Source: Cellvibrio sp. (GTDB lineage Bacteria > Pseudomonadota > Gammaproteobacteria > Pseudomonadales > Cellvibrionaceae). Taken from it: DNA of 6,921 bases. Below the pieces are notes generated by a model. The model saw nothing but the letters and a program-made list of their open reading frames with translations, was not told the origin of the DNA and searched no databases. The stretch lies in NCBI GenBank assembly GCA_003524365.1, contig DQHS01000307.1, forward strand, positions 2,155 to 9,075. Reading direction: 5' to 3'. Shown one piece after another: positions 1 through 6,280 of the stretch. Made by a program: the position numbers and the translations under genes. Positions within the stretch are counted from its first letter, which is position 1. Every line of letters starts with the position of its first letter.

Positions 1-1360
1 CGGGCGATTGATTGAATATATTCCTGAAGCGGTAACACTCGGATTTACCGCCGGTATTGCGGTGGTGATTGCGACCTTGCAAATAAAAGATTTTTTTGGT
101 TTGCCGTTACCCGACATGCCCGAACACTATTTGGAAAAACTTTGGTTGTTATTACAAAGCTTGCCGGATTTTTATTGGCCCAGTTTTGTTGTCGCTGCTG
201 CGACGCTTGCCATCATGCTGTTATGGCCTTTATTAAAATTGCCTGTGCCTCCTCATTTACCCGCGCTGATTGTCGGCACGCTGGTCGCTTTATTGTTGAA
301 TCAATCCGGTTTTTCTGTCGATACGATTGGCTCGCGTTTTTCTTACACCTTGGCCGACGGCACCACCGGTTTTGGTATTCCGCCCCAGCTGCCGCAATTT
401 GAATGGCCTTGGTTACAAGCCGGTGCAAATGGCGAATCGATTCAATGGAATTTGCGTGTGCTACAGGATTTGCTCGCTGCCGCCTTTGCGATTGCCATGC
501 TCGGCGCGATTGAATCTTTATTGTGTGCGGTGGTGTTGGATGGCATGTCCGGCAAACGCCACAGTGCCAATAGCGAATTGCTGGGGCAGGGCATCGCGAA
601 TATGATCACGCCATTTTTCGGCGGTATTACCGCCACTGCTGCGCTAGCGCGTTCAGCGGCGAGTATTAAAGCGGGCGCAGAATCGCCAGTAGCGGGAATA
701 ATTCATGCGCTGGTGGTATTGCTCGGTTTGGTTGCACTCGCACCGCTATTGGCTTATTTACCCATGCCCGCAATGGCTGCACTGTTAGTGATGGTTGCGT
801 GGGGAATGAGTGAGGCGCATAAAGCGGTGCACTTAATTAAAACGGCGCCGCGCGGTGATGTTTGGGTTTTTATCACCTGTTTTGCGTTAACGGTGTTGTT
901 CGATATGGTGATTGCGATTACTGCCGGTATTGTGTTGGCGGCGCTGTTATTTATGAAAGAAATTGCGGCCATGACACATTTAGATGATGTGACGGTTGAT
1001 GAAACGACTATTGATAAGACGAAACAGCTACCGGAAAACTGGCGTGCTTTCAGTATTAGTGGGCCATTATTTTTTGCGGCAGCAGACAGGGTGTTTGGTG
1101 AGCTTTCAACGCTTTGTACCGAACAGCAACATATTATTCTCTCATTAAAAGAAGTGTCGCTGCTGGATGCGGGTGGGTTATCTGCACTGGATAAATTAAT
1201 TGCCAAGTGCGAAAAAAATAATACTGAATTAATTCTGACGGATATTCCCAAGCAGCCGCTCAGTACACTTGCCCACGCCAATATCAAACCGATTAAAGGC
1301 GTGCTGCGGTTTTATCTAACGCTGAGTGAGGCGCGTCGGGTGGTTATCGAAGGCCATTGA
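1..1360 (+). CDS. dauA: C4-dicarboxylate transporter DauA (SulP family), 5'-truncated by the window
   Basis: Inner-membrane SulP/SLC26 carrier; E. coli DauA (formerly YchM) takes up succinate and other C4-dicarboxylates. The reading frame is open from base 2, so the true start lies upstream; 452 residues are visible and roughly the first quarter of the protein is missing. The fragment opens with GRLIEYIP, then VTLGFTAGIAVVIATLQIKDF, and contains AIESLLCAVVLDGMSG, NSELLGQG and FFGGITATAALARSA, which I recall as nearly identical in E. coli DauA. Several hydrophobic membrane segments are followed by a cytoplasmic STAS domain from about residue 346. Its SLLDAGGL loop (about 386-393) has Ala-Gly-Gly where anti-sigma antagonist STAS domains carry a phosphorylated Ser, as in E. 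coli DauA. The TTG at base 8 is an internal codon, not a start. The last 45 bases overlap the 3' end of the convergent eptB. Identification is by remembered similarity and is strong; substrate is inferred. Confidence 0.93.
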   Translation, partial: GRLIEYIPEAVTLGFTAGIAVVIATLQIKDFFGLPLPDMPEHYLEKLWLLLQSLPDFYWPSFVVAAATLAIMLLWPLLKLPVPPHLPALIVGTLVALLLNQSGFSVDTIGSRFSYTLADGTTGFGIPPQLPQFEWPWLQAGANGESIQWNLRVLQDLLAAAFAIAMLGAIESLLCAVVLDGMSGKRHSANSELLGQGIANMITPFFGGITATAALARSAASIKAGAESPVAGIIHALVVLLGLVALAPLLAYLPMPAMAALLVMVAWGMSEAHKAVHLIKTAPRGDVWVFITCFALTVLFDMVIAITAGIVLAALLFMKEIAAMTHLDDVTVDETTIDKTKQLPENWRAFSISGPLFFAAADRVFGELSTLCTEQQHIILSLKEVSLLDAGGLSALDKLIAKCEKNNTELILTDIPKQPLSTLAHANIKPIKGVLRFYLTLSEARRVVIEGH

Positions 1361-3022
1361 GGTGGGGTTATCGCTGCACCAATTGTTTTGCGCTTTAATT
1401 CCGCCATCGGGCGATGAGTAGCCAATACAGCCTAACAGGCTATCGAAAATTTGTTCGTGATGCGGATTAAATCCCTTGTCTTCGCGTTTTTGTAAATTCG
1501 AAAAAAGTTGTTGGTGTTGCGGTTGTGCAATAAATTTATCCGATGCCCACACGATAAAGGGGACGCGGAATTGCTCTGGCGGTGCCATCTCTTTGGGGGT
1601 GGCATGGAAGTGGTGGTTTTCGTCGATGGATTCACCGTGATCGGGAACATAAAACACCAGCGCATTTTTATCACGCAGTTTATCGAACACACTTTTCAGC
1701 ATGTGATCAATGTAAAGCACAGAGTTGTCAAACGAATTGACTAATTGTTGTTTAGTGCAAGTATCGTCTATATCCATACATTCCGGCGTAAAACGTGCAA
1801 AATCACGCGTATAGCGTTGGCTATACATGTGATGTGAACCTTTGGTATGCAACACCACCAAGTGTTTCCCCTGTTGGTATTTGTTAATGGATTTTTCCAT
1901 TTGATCGACCAATAACATGTCGTCAATCGGACGTTTGCTGTGGGCATATTCCGAGGCAATAATTTCGCGGATCTCATAACTGTTGGCATCCAGGCTGGAA
2001 TAAAACCAGGCCTCACTTTGCATCCCAAATAATTCCGAAGTGAATCCGAGTTTGCGCATTACGGCAAATACATTGCGCTCTTTGAGGGTGCGCTGATCAT
2101 CATCTTCCGTGCCGTTTTCGCGCACAAACATACAGCGCAATGAGAGTTTTGTGGCGGTATCGCAAGAGGTTCCGCGCAGGGCAATCAGGTTGGGTTCTTG
2201 CGACAAAAGTGGTGTGGTGCCACGCTCATAGCCAAATAAACCCATGTGATCCCAGCGGGTAGTTTCACCAATGACAAACACCACAAATAAATCGTCGAGT
2301 GCAGAAGTTGGCTGGTAAGTAAAGTGTTTGCTCGGGTCGAAAAGTTGTTTTGCCGTCGTATCCTCTTTACCGATTTGATACCCATAAATCGCGAGGCTGG
2401 CGATCCAATTAGTAGGTAAATACGAATGTGCAATAACACCGCTGATGCTCGCGGTATATTGATTGTTATTTCGCGCCTGATCTTTGGTGAGTTTGACAAT
2501 GGTGTTGATGCTGATATTTAACACCAGCAACATACACATAGCCGGCACCAGTTTTTTTGCAAAAACTCCAACGCCATGCCATTGGTTGCTGTAGACATCA
2601 TTCTTTAGTCGTGTGAAGCAGAGCCATAGGCAGGGTAATAATCCGATTAGAATAAACCACAGGAAAAATTCATGGCCGAGGGCTTCGCCGTTTAAATCGG
2701 TATCCAAGGTCAACGTGGAAACAATCACGCCGTAACCGATCACTACATTGAAAAAACTCATGTAGTAGCTGGCAACAGCAGAGGCGAGAAGCGTAAAACT
2801 CGCGAGAGTTTTATAGGCAATTTTGCCAAACAAGCTAAAAAAACTGATGAGTAAGTAACAGAAGGAGAAGAGCGCAACGGCTGACAGCAAAGCAGAAGTT
2901 GCCTCAAGCCAACCGTCGGACATGCCGTTGCGCACCAAGCAGGCGCTATTGAGAATTACGCCGATATAAACACTCAGCACCAGCGACACTTGCCGCTGGC
3001 TGAAAACAGGTAGGGATCTCAT
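1316..3022 (-). CDS. eptB: Kdo(2)-lipid A phosphoethanolamine 7''-transferase EptB
   Basis: Inner-membrane enzyme with a periplasmic catalytic domain. In E. coli EptB moves phosphoethanolamine from phosphatidylethanolamine to the outer Kdo of lipopolysaccharide. 568 residues from the ATG at 3022, against 563 in E. coli. This start gives MRSLPVFSQRQVSLVL, matching the family N-terminus; an in-frame TTG at 3037 has no ribosome site and is less likely. Five membrane segments lie in residues 12-178, then an alkaline-phosphatase-fold domain from about 240. Visible by analogy with EptA/MCR enzymes: metal ligand E253 (GETTRWDH), nucleophile T291 between disulfide cysteines C287 and C297, H397, metal ligands D461-H462 (PDHGES) and H473. 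The string SCDTATKLSLRCMFVR and the C-terminal SPDGGI...NNWC separate EptB from EptA-type enzymes. The 19 residues after NNWC are not conserved in my memory of the family; 14 of them are encoded opposite the end of dauA. In E. coli the gene is repressed by sRNA MgrR; nothing here shows that. Confidence 0.93.
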   Translation of the reverse strand: MRSLPVFSQRQVSLVLSVYIGVILNSACLVRNGMSDGWLEATSALLSAVALFSFCYLLISFFSLFGKIAYKTLASFTLLASAVASYYMSFFNVVIGYGVIVSTLTLDTDLNGEALGHEFFLWFILIGLLPCLWLCFTRLKNDVYSNQWHGVGVFAKKLVPAMCMLLVLNISINTIVKLTKDQARNNNQYTASISGVIAHSYLPTNWIASLAIYGYQIGKEDTTAKQLFDPSKHFTYQPTSALDDLFVVFVIGETTRWDHMGLFGYERGTTPLLSQEPNLIALRGTSCDTATKLSLRCMFVRENGTEDDDQRTLKERNVFAVMRKLGFTSELFGMQSEAWFYSSLDANSYEIREIIASEYAHSKRPIDDMLLVDQMEKSINKYQQGKHLVVLHTKGSHHMYSQRYTRDFARFTPECMDIDDTCTKQQLVNSFDNSVLYIDHMLKSVFDKLRDKNALVFYVPDHGESIDENHHFHATPKEMAPPEQFRVPFIVWASDKFIAQPQHQQLFSNLQKREDKGFNPHHEQIFDSLLGCIGYSSPDGGIKAQNNWCSDNPTSMAFDNHPTRLTQR

Positions 3023-3032
3023 TATTATTATC

Positions 3033-3096
3033 CACAAGGGTAATTGTATAGTGCGTTTTGCTGTCGGGCTTCAGATTGAAGCACCATTCCCTTGTG
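3033..3096 (-). promoter_or_regulatory. eptB leader with nested inverted repeats
   Basis: The spacer upstream of eptB carries an 8-base inverted repeat, CACAAGGG at 3033-3040 and CCCTTGTG at 3089-3096. Inside it is a tight one, GCTTCA-GAT-TGAAGC at 3068-3082. In an eptB transcript starting upstream of 3096 the outer arms would pair and cover part of GTGGA, the only ribosome-binding-like sequence before the ATG. A possible -10 hexamer region, TATACAAT on the minus strand (3043-3050), sits between the arms but has no convincing -35 partner. If that is the real promoter, the mRNA would be too short to form the outer stem, and the repeats would act, if at all, as protein-binding DNA. The repeats are seen; their role is inference. 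Confidence 0.4.
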
Positions 3097-3104
3097 AGAC
3101 TAAC

Positions 3105-3122
3105 AAGCCTTACTTAAGGCTT
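3105..3122. terminator. Short hairpin after rdgC, possible weak terminator
   Basis: AAGCCTT-ACTT-AAGGCTT forms a perfect 7-pair stem with a 4-base loop, 25 bases beyond the rdgC stop codon and upstream of eptB. Position suits ending rdgC transcription (minus strand), but the bases that follow in that direction, GTTAG, are not a proper U-tract. In the plus direction TTTCTTAAATT follows, which is a little better. It may be a weak bidirectional terminator or only an mRNA 3'-end stabilising hairpin. Confidence 0.35.
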
Positions 3123-3146
3123 TCTTAAATTAGCGTTGTCCGAGAG

Positions 3147-4064
3147 TTAATTGTCTAGCAGTGAATCGTCTTCACCGCCGAACGCAGCCAATAGTGCCTG
3201 AATAAAGTTCTTTAATTCAAGTGCCATGATCGCAAAGTCAGCGTCAAATTGCTCAGCTTTACTTTCCGGGTTGCGCTCGTTGGCTTTGTCGCTGATGGAA
3301 TCTTCGAACTTCAGGCGCTTAACGGCAACCTGGTCGTCAATCACGCAACTAATCGCCTCTTTCCAAACCAACTCAATTTTGCTCACGTGCATACCACTTT
3401 CCAGGTGATTGAGAATTTCGCTCGCGGTTAAATCCTGTTTTTTACAGCGCACGATTCGGCCATCTTTCGCGGCCTGCAGCTCTACTTCTTCGCCAAGTTC
3501 GAATTGATGCGGCGCCTGGCTTTCTCGCAGCCAATGAGTCATCACCTGCGTGGGAACATTTTTTGGGGTGATAGGCAAGCAGCGCAAACTGCCAAGTGCT
3601 TCGCGCAACTTACTCAATAAATCTTCCGCACGTTTAGCCGATGAAGAATTCACTACGATGAGATTTTCTTGCGGTGCGATATAAGCGTAATCCAGCGATG
3701 AGCGGGTAAAGGCGCGTGGCAGGAGCGAAAAAATAATTTCGTCTTTTAATGTGTCGCGCTCTTTGCGGCCAACAGGGCGGGATTCAGCCTCATTAATCGA
3801 CAGAATTTTTTCTTCCAGCTGTTCTTTGATCACGCCGCCGGGCAGAATTTTTTCCTGCTTCTTAGCACAGATCATCACATAGCCATTGGTCACATGCACA
3901 AATTCACTGCCATGGCGCCCGAGCGGAGGCTCAAAACCGTAGCGCATTGGGTCGAGGCTGCCGCAGGGATTAAAACAAAATTCGGCGAGCTTGGTATTTA
4001 ATTCTTCAGCAGAAATGGTCCACTGTTCAGTGAGGCGATACAAACGTAAATTTTTAAACCACAT
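3147..4064 (-). CDS. rdgC: Recombination-associated protein RdgC
   Basis: Nucleoid-associated DNA-binding protein. Family members from E. coli and P. aeruginosa form ring-shaped dimers around double-stranded DNA and restrain RecA-driven recombination. 305 residues, close to the 303 of E. coli. The family signature is present throughout: MWFKNLRLYRL at the N-terminus, MRYGFEPPLGRHG (40-52), LPGGVI (74-79), SLLPRAFTRSS (113-123), CLPITPKNVP (162-171), CKKQDLTASEI (207-217) and the C-terminal EQFDADFAIMALEL. LLPRAF corresponds to the finger region, and KKQ (208-210) appears to match the Lys-Gln pair that matters at the E. coli dimer interface; both alignments are from memory. The start is the first Met of the conserved N-terminus; only a weak GGA lies before it (GTTGGATTTTTC, then ATG). 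No clear promoter is visible in 4065-4128. It is monocistronic by appearance: a 124-base spacer follows it and a 248-base spacer holding the structured element precedes it. Confidence 0.96.
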   Translation of the reverse strand: MWFKNLRLYRLTEQWTISAEELNTKLAEFCFNPCGSLDPMRYGFEPPLGRHGSEFVHVTNGYVMICAKKQEKILPGGVIKEQLEEKILSINEAESRPVGRKERDTLKDEIIFSLLPRAFTRSSLDYAYIAPQENLIVVNSSSAKRAEDLLSKLREALGSLRCLPITPKNVPTQVMTHWLRESQAPHQFELGEEVELQAAKDGRIVRCKKQDLTASEILNHLESGMHVSKIELVWKEAISCVIDDQVAVKRLKFEDSISDKANERNPESKAEQFDADFAIMALELKNFIQALLAAFGGEDDSLLDN

Positions 4065-4128
4065 GAAAAATCCAACAACAGAAAAGGTTTGTATTTAAGG
4101 GAGGAAAATTACTGGACGGCTGCGATGA

Positions 4129-4290
4129 AGTATGGGGTTCGGTGTGATCTTTGAAACCGTATGCGGCAAGGACGACCCACATGGATGTGGGAAGTGCCGC
4201 AATATGTATGGAACAACTGCGGCAGCCGCATCCGAGCCCCCAGGGATGGGTTCACGGCGTGTCGAAAAAGGTCACACCGGAGCCCATGCT
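4129..4290 (+). repeat. 162-base structured element with 24-base terminal inverted repeats and GGA loops
   Basis: Arms 4129-4152 and 4267-4290 are inverted copies, 20 of 24 identical without gaps. As plus-strand RNA, three of the four differences become G-U pairs, so 23 of 24 positions pair; on the minus strand those three are A-C mismatches. Inside are two hairpins: TGCGGCA/TGCCGCA (4162-4168 with 4195-4201) enclosing CCCACA-TGGA-TGTGGG (4176-4191), and GCCG/CGGC (4225-4228 with 4255-4258) enclosing GAGCCC/GGGTTC (4234-4239 with 4248-4253). GGA lies in the apical loops of both (4183-4185 and 4244-4246). Bases 4161-4260 are 61% GC. I see no credible ORF, no target-site duplication, no good plus-strand promoter and no terminal U-tract. 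Reading: a dispersed palindromic or mobile repeat, or a structured RNA. It begins 22 bases past the fklB stop. The structure is seen; the class is unassigned. Confidence 0.65.
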
Positions 4291-4312
4291 GGTGGTCATT
4301 TCATGCGAGAAA

Positions 4313-4933
4313 TTAACCAACAATATCAATCAACTCAACATCAAAAATCAGCGTCGAGAAAGGTGCAATACTGGCGCCTGCACCGCGCTCACCGTAGGCG
4401 AGATTGTGCGGTACATACAAACGCCATTTGGAGCCAACTGGCATTAATTGCAGAGCTTCAGTCCAACCGGCAATAACACCGTTCACTGGGAAATCAATTG
4501 GCTGGCCGCGATTCACGGAGCTGTCGAACACAGTGCCGTCAATCAAAGTGCCGTGGTAATGGGTTTTCACTTTAGAAGTTGCGGTTGGAACGGCGCCGGA
4601 GCCTTGAGTAATCACTTCATATTGCAAACCCGATGCAGTCACAGTGATACCGGTTTTCTTGGCATTCTCCGCAAGAAACGCTTCGCCAGCACCAGACAGC
4701 GCTTTGTGCTTCTCAGCTTCTTTGGCTTGCATGCGAGTATTGATTGCTTCAAAAGCCGCTTGCATTTCGTCATTGCTGTACGGCATATCAACGCCATTCA
4801 GTGCATCCATTACACCCTGCGCAACAGCAGCGGCTGATACACCATCAAAGGGATTGCTTGCCAGTTGGTCGCCCATTTGACGGCCAATGCCGTAGCTAAC
4901 GAGTTCTTCAACGCTCTTGGATTGGTTAGACAT
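4313..4933 (-). CDS. fklB: FKBP-type peptidyl-prolyl cis-trans isomerase FklB (FKBP22)
   Basis: Cytoplasmic prolyl isomerase and folding helper; family members dimerise through an N-terminal helical domain. From the ATG at 4933 the product is 206 residues, the same length as E. coli FklB. An in-frame TTG at 4939 would add two residues but lacks support, whereas GAG lies 8 bases before the ATG. Residues 1-95 form the alpha-helical dimerisation region (SYGIGRQMGDQL at 13-24, then a charged helix near 66-90). The FKBP domain runs from about 100 to 206 with expected pocket residues: Y126, F136-D137 (DGTVFDSS), F148, V153-I154 and W157 (NGVIAGW), Y180 (LAYGERGAG), F192 and F198. MPVGSKW and IAPFSTLIFDVELI complete the signature. 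There is no signal peptide, which favours FklB over the periplasmic FkpA. It has its own candidate promoter and is followed directly by the structured element at 4129-4290. Confidence 0.95.
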   Translation of the reverse strand: MSNQSKSVEELVSYGIGRQMGDQLASNPFDGVSAAAVAQGVMDALNGVDMPYSNDEMQAAFEAINTRMQAKEAEKHKALSGAGEAFLAENAKKTGITVTASGLQYEVITQGSGAVPTATSKVKTHYHGTLIDGTVFDSSVNRGQPIDFPVNGVIAGWTEALQLMPVGSKWRLYVPHNLAYGERGAGASIAPFSTLIFDVELIDIVG

Positions 4934-4954
4934 AATCAAATCTCATTGTGGGAA

Positions 4955-4982
4955 TTTATGGCTCCACGCAGGGTGAATCCAA
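4955..4982 (-). promoter_or_regulatory. Candidate sigma-70 promoter for fklB
   Basis: On the minus strand TTGGAT (4977-4982) and CATAAA (4955-4960) are 16 bases apart; shifting the -10 by two gives TAAATT at 18. Matches are only 3 of 6 and 4 of 6, but this is the best pair in the 76-base gap before fklB and would leave a leader of roughly 15-20 bases. It suggests fklB need not depend on transcription from the permease gene upstream. Confidence 0.33.
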
Positions 4983-4988
4983 GGTAAA

Positions 4989-5027
4989 AAGGCCGCGCAG
5001 TCTAGCAGATCAATCAGCGGATTCCTT
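4989..5027 (-). terminator. Weak terminator-like hairpin at the end of the permease gene
   Basis: Read on the minus strand, AAGG and CCGC pair with GCGG and CCTT around an 18-base loop that contains the permease stop codon, with a 3-base bulge, and the CCTT runs into a stretch of five T residues (4986-4990). The stem is split and the loop long, so termination would be inefficient and some read-through into fklB is likely. Confidence 0.28.
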
Positions 5028-6134
5028 CGGCTTTTGTGCCACCAGATTTAGTTCATCCGCCAGTTGTTTCTCGCTGGCGACAGGCTGCGAGTCGGGAACA
5101 TTCACGTCGCGCATAAAAATCCCCCAAAAGGCAATAAACAGCGCAGCTACCACCGGCCCGATCACAAAGCCGTTGATACCGAACAATGCCAAACCGCCCA
5201 GTGTAGATAGCAGCACAATATAGTCGGGCAGTTTGGTGTCACGCCCTACCAAAATCGGGCGCAGTATATTATCGTCCAGGCCAATTACACCCATCCCAAA
5301 CCCAATCAGGATAAGTGCCTTCACATTCGCGCCAGTCGCAAATAAATACAGCGCCACCGGCGCCCAAACGATTGCGGGGCCGACAGCGGGAATCAGCGAT
5401 AACATCGCCATCACCACTCCCCACAATAGTGCTCCGGGAATCCCCAGTGCCCAAAAAATCAGTCCACCGAGCGAGCCTTGAATCAATGCGATCACCAAAT
5501 TGCCCTTGATGGTCGCACGCGTGACTTCACCAAATTTGGAAAACAGAATTCGCTCGCGCGCGTCGCCCAAGGGCAGGGCGCGAATTAGCAGTTCCAATAA
5601 ATAGTTGCCGTCGCGCAACAGGAAAAAAGTCAGGTACAACATCAGGCAGATGTTGAGCAGCAAACTGAACGTGTTTTGGCCGATGCTCAGCGCATTGTGA
5701 GCCAGCCACTTGCCACCGCTCATGGTTACACTCAAAGCGCCTTCTTTGACTTTGGCGAAATCGATGCCAACGCGATCCAGCGCTGCTTGCATGGCGGGGA
5801 ACGCGGTGCGCACTTGATCGATATACCGCGCTGGGTCTACCTCACCCGATTCCAGTTTTTTGTAGTAATCCGCACCTTCGGCAACCACCGAGCTAACCAG
5901 TATCGTGACTGGTAACACTACTATCAACATGCAGGCGAATAATGTCAGTAACGCGCTGGTATTGGGGTGGCCATTAAAGTATTTGATCAAGCGCGTTTGC
6001 ATCGGATAAAAAATGACGGTGATTGCGCAGGCCCAAAAAATGGTTCCAAAAAAAGGCTTTAAAACCATCAGAAAACCGATGGTAACGAGAACTAAAAACA
6101 GCAGAAAAGTGCGTGCTTCCAATTTGTCTTGCAT
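5010..6134 (-). CDS. AI-2E family transporter (UPF0118/PerM-like permease)
   Basis: Polytopic inner-membrane protein of 374 residues, similar in length to E. coli YdiK and other UPF0118 members. Some relatives export autoinducer-2 (TqsA) and others are reported cation/proton antiporters, so the substrate cannot be named. Two hydrophobic segments lie in 8-45 and a third at 60-84. A soluble stretch follows (about 86-150), then segments near 153-172 and 208-290 and a last block at 303-338. The family-typical second half is clear: LIQGSLGGLIFWALGIPGALLWG (218-240), SLIPAVGPAIVWAP (246-259), DDNILRP (287-293), LGGLALFGINGFVIGPVVAAL (312-332). The tail after 340 is polar and cytoplasmic-looking. 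The start ATG is preceded by AAGGA at 7 bases, a good ribosome site. A sigma-70 promoter lies about 45 bases upstream. It is divergent from the solute-binding-like gene. Confidence 0.9.
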   Translation of the reverse strand: MQDKLEARTFLLFLVLVTIGFLMVLKPFFGTIFWACAITVIFYPMQTRLIKYFNGHPNTSALLTLFACMLIVVLPVTILVSSVVAEGADYYKKLESGEVDPARYIDQVRTAFPAMQAALDRVGIDFAKVKEGALSVTMSGGKWLAHNALSIGQNTFSLLLNICLMLYLTFFLLRDGNYLLELLIRALPLGDARERILFSKFGEVTRATIKGNLVIALIQGSLGGLIFWALGIPGALLWGVVMAMLSLIPAVGPAIVWAPVALYLFATGANVKALILIGFGMGVIGLDDNILRPILVGRDTKLPDYIVLLSTLGGLALFGINGFVIGPVVAALFIAFWGIFMRDVNVPDSQPVASEKQLADELNLVAQKPKESAD

Positions 6135-6168
6135 GGGCTAATCCTTGATGAATCCAGGGAAGGTGATG

Positions 6169-6237
6169 TTGGGCAGACTATACGGGAGCGGATGGTGAGT
6201 GTCATCCCTCGGCGCGTAATGCACTCTATTGGGCAGA
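6169..6237 (+). repeat. Two direct copies of TTGGGCAGA flanking the permease promoter
   Basis: Identical 9-base copies lie at 6169-6177 and 6229-6237, exactly 60 bases apart. The first covers the predicted permease transcription start and touches the -10 hexamer; the second lies 24 bases behind the -35, and 44 bases before the ATG of the divergent gene. The placement would suit a regulator acting on both genes, but the match is short and no regulator is encoded here. Confidence 0.3.
6177..6205 (-). promoter_or_regulatory. Sigma-70 promoter of the AI-2E family permease
   Basis: Minus-strand ATGACA (6200-6205) and TATAGT (6177-6182) each match consensus at 5 of 6 positions, with the ideal 17-base spacing. 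The predicted start is near 6170, leaving a leader of about 35 bases that ends in the AAGGA ribosome site before the ATG at 6134. This is the strongest promoter I can find in the window. Confidence 0.62.
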
Positions 6238-6280
6238 GCGACCGGTTTTCTTCTATCCTTCGTGAGTATCGGGTTGGCTG

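Noticed and set aside
754..1287. 177-codon minus-strand ORF opposite dauA
   Set aside because: Low-complexity Ser/Asn/Ala-rich shadow of a clearly conserved gene; no ribosome site or family resemblance.
4125..4154. Short plus-strand ORF of nine codons (ATG at 4125) after a GGGAGG stretch at 4098-4104
   Set aside because: The purine stretch is about 20 bases from the ATG, too far for a normal ribosome site, and no gene follows that it could control.
4129..4290. Integron attC site or insertion sequence remnant
   Set aside because: The GTTRRRY/RYYYAAC core pattern is absent, no integrase or transposase fragment is present, and there is no target duplication (flanks GATGA and GGTGG).
4113..4290. 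Stand-alone small RNA gene with its own promoter and terminator
   Set aside because: No convincing plus-strand -35/-10 pair upstream and no U-tract after the closing arm, so I call it a structured repeat and leave transcription open.
4132..4476. 114-codon plus-strand ORF (and a 98-codon one at 4151-4447) running from the structured element into fklB
   Set aside because: Half lies within the hairpin element and the rest is antisense to the well-supported fklB; composition is unlike a protein and no ribosome site precedes it.
6190..6207. GGATG/CATCC inverted repeat in the divergent spacer
   Set aside because: Only five pairs around an 8-base spacer; it overlaps the -35 hexamer but is expected by chance at this length.
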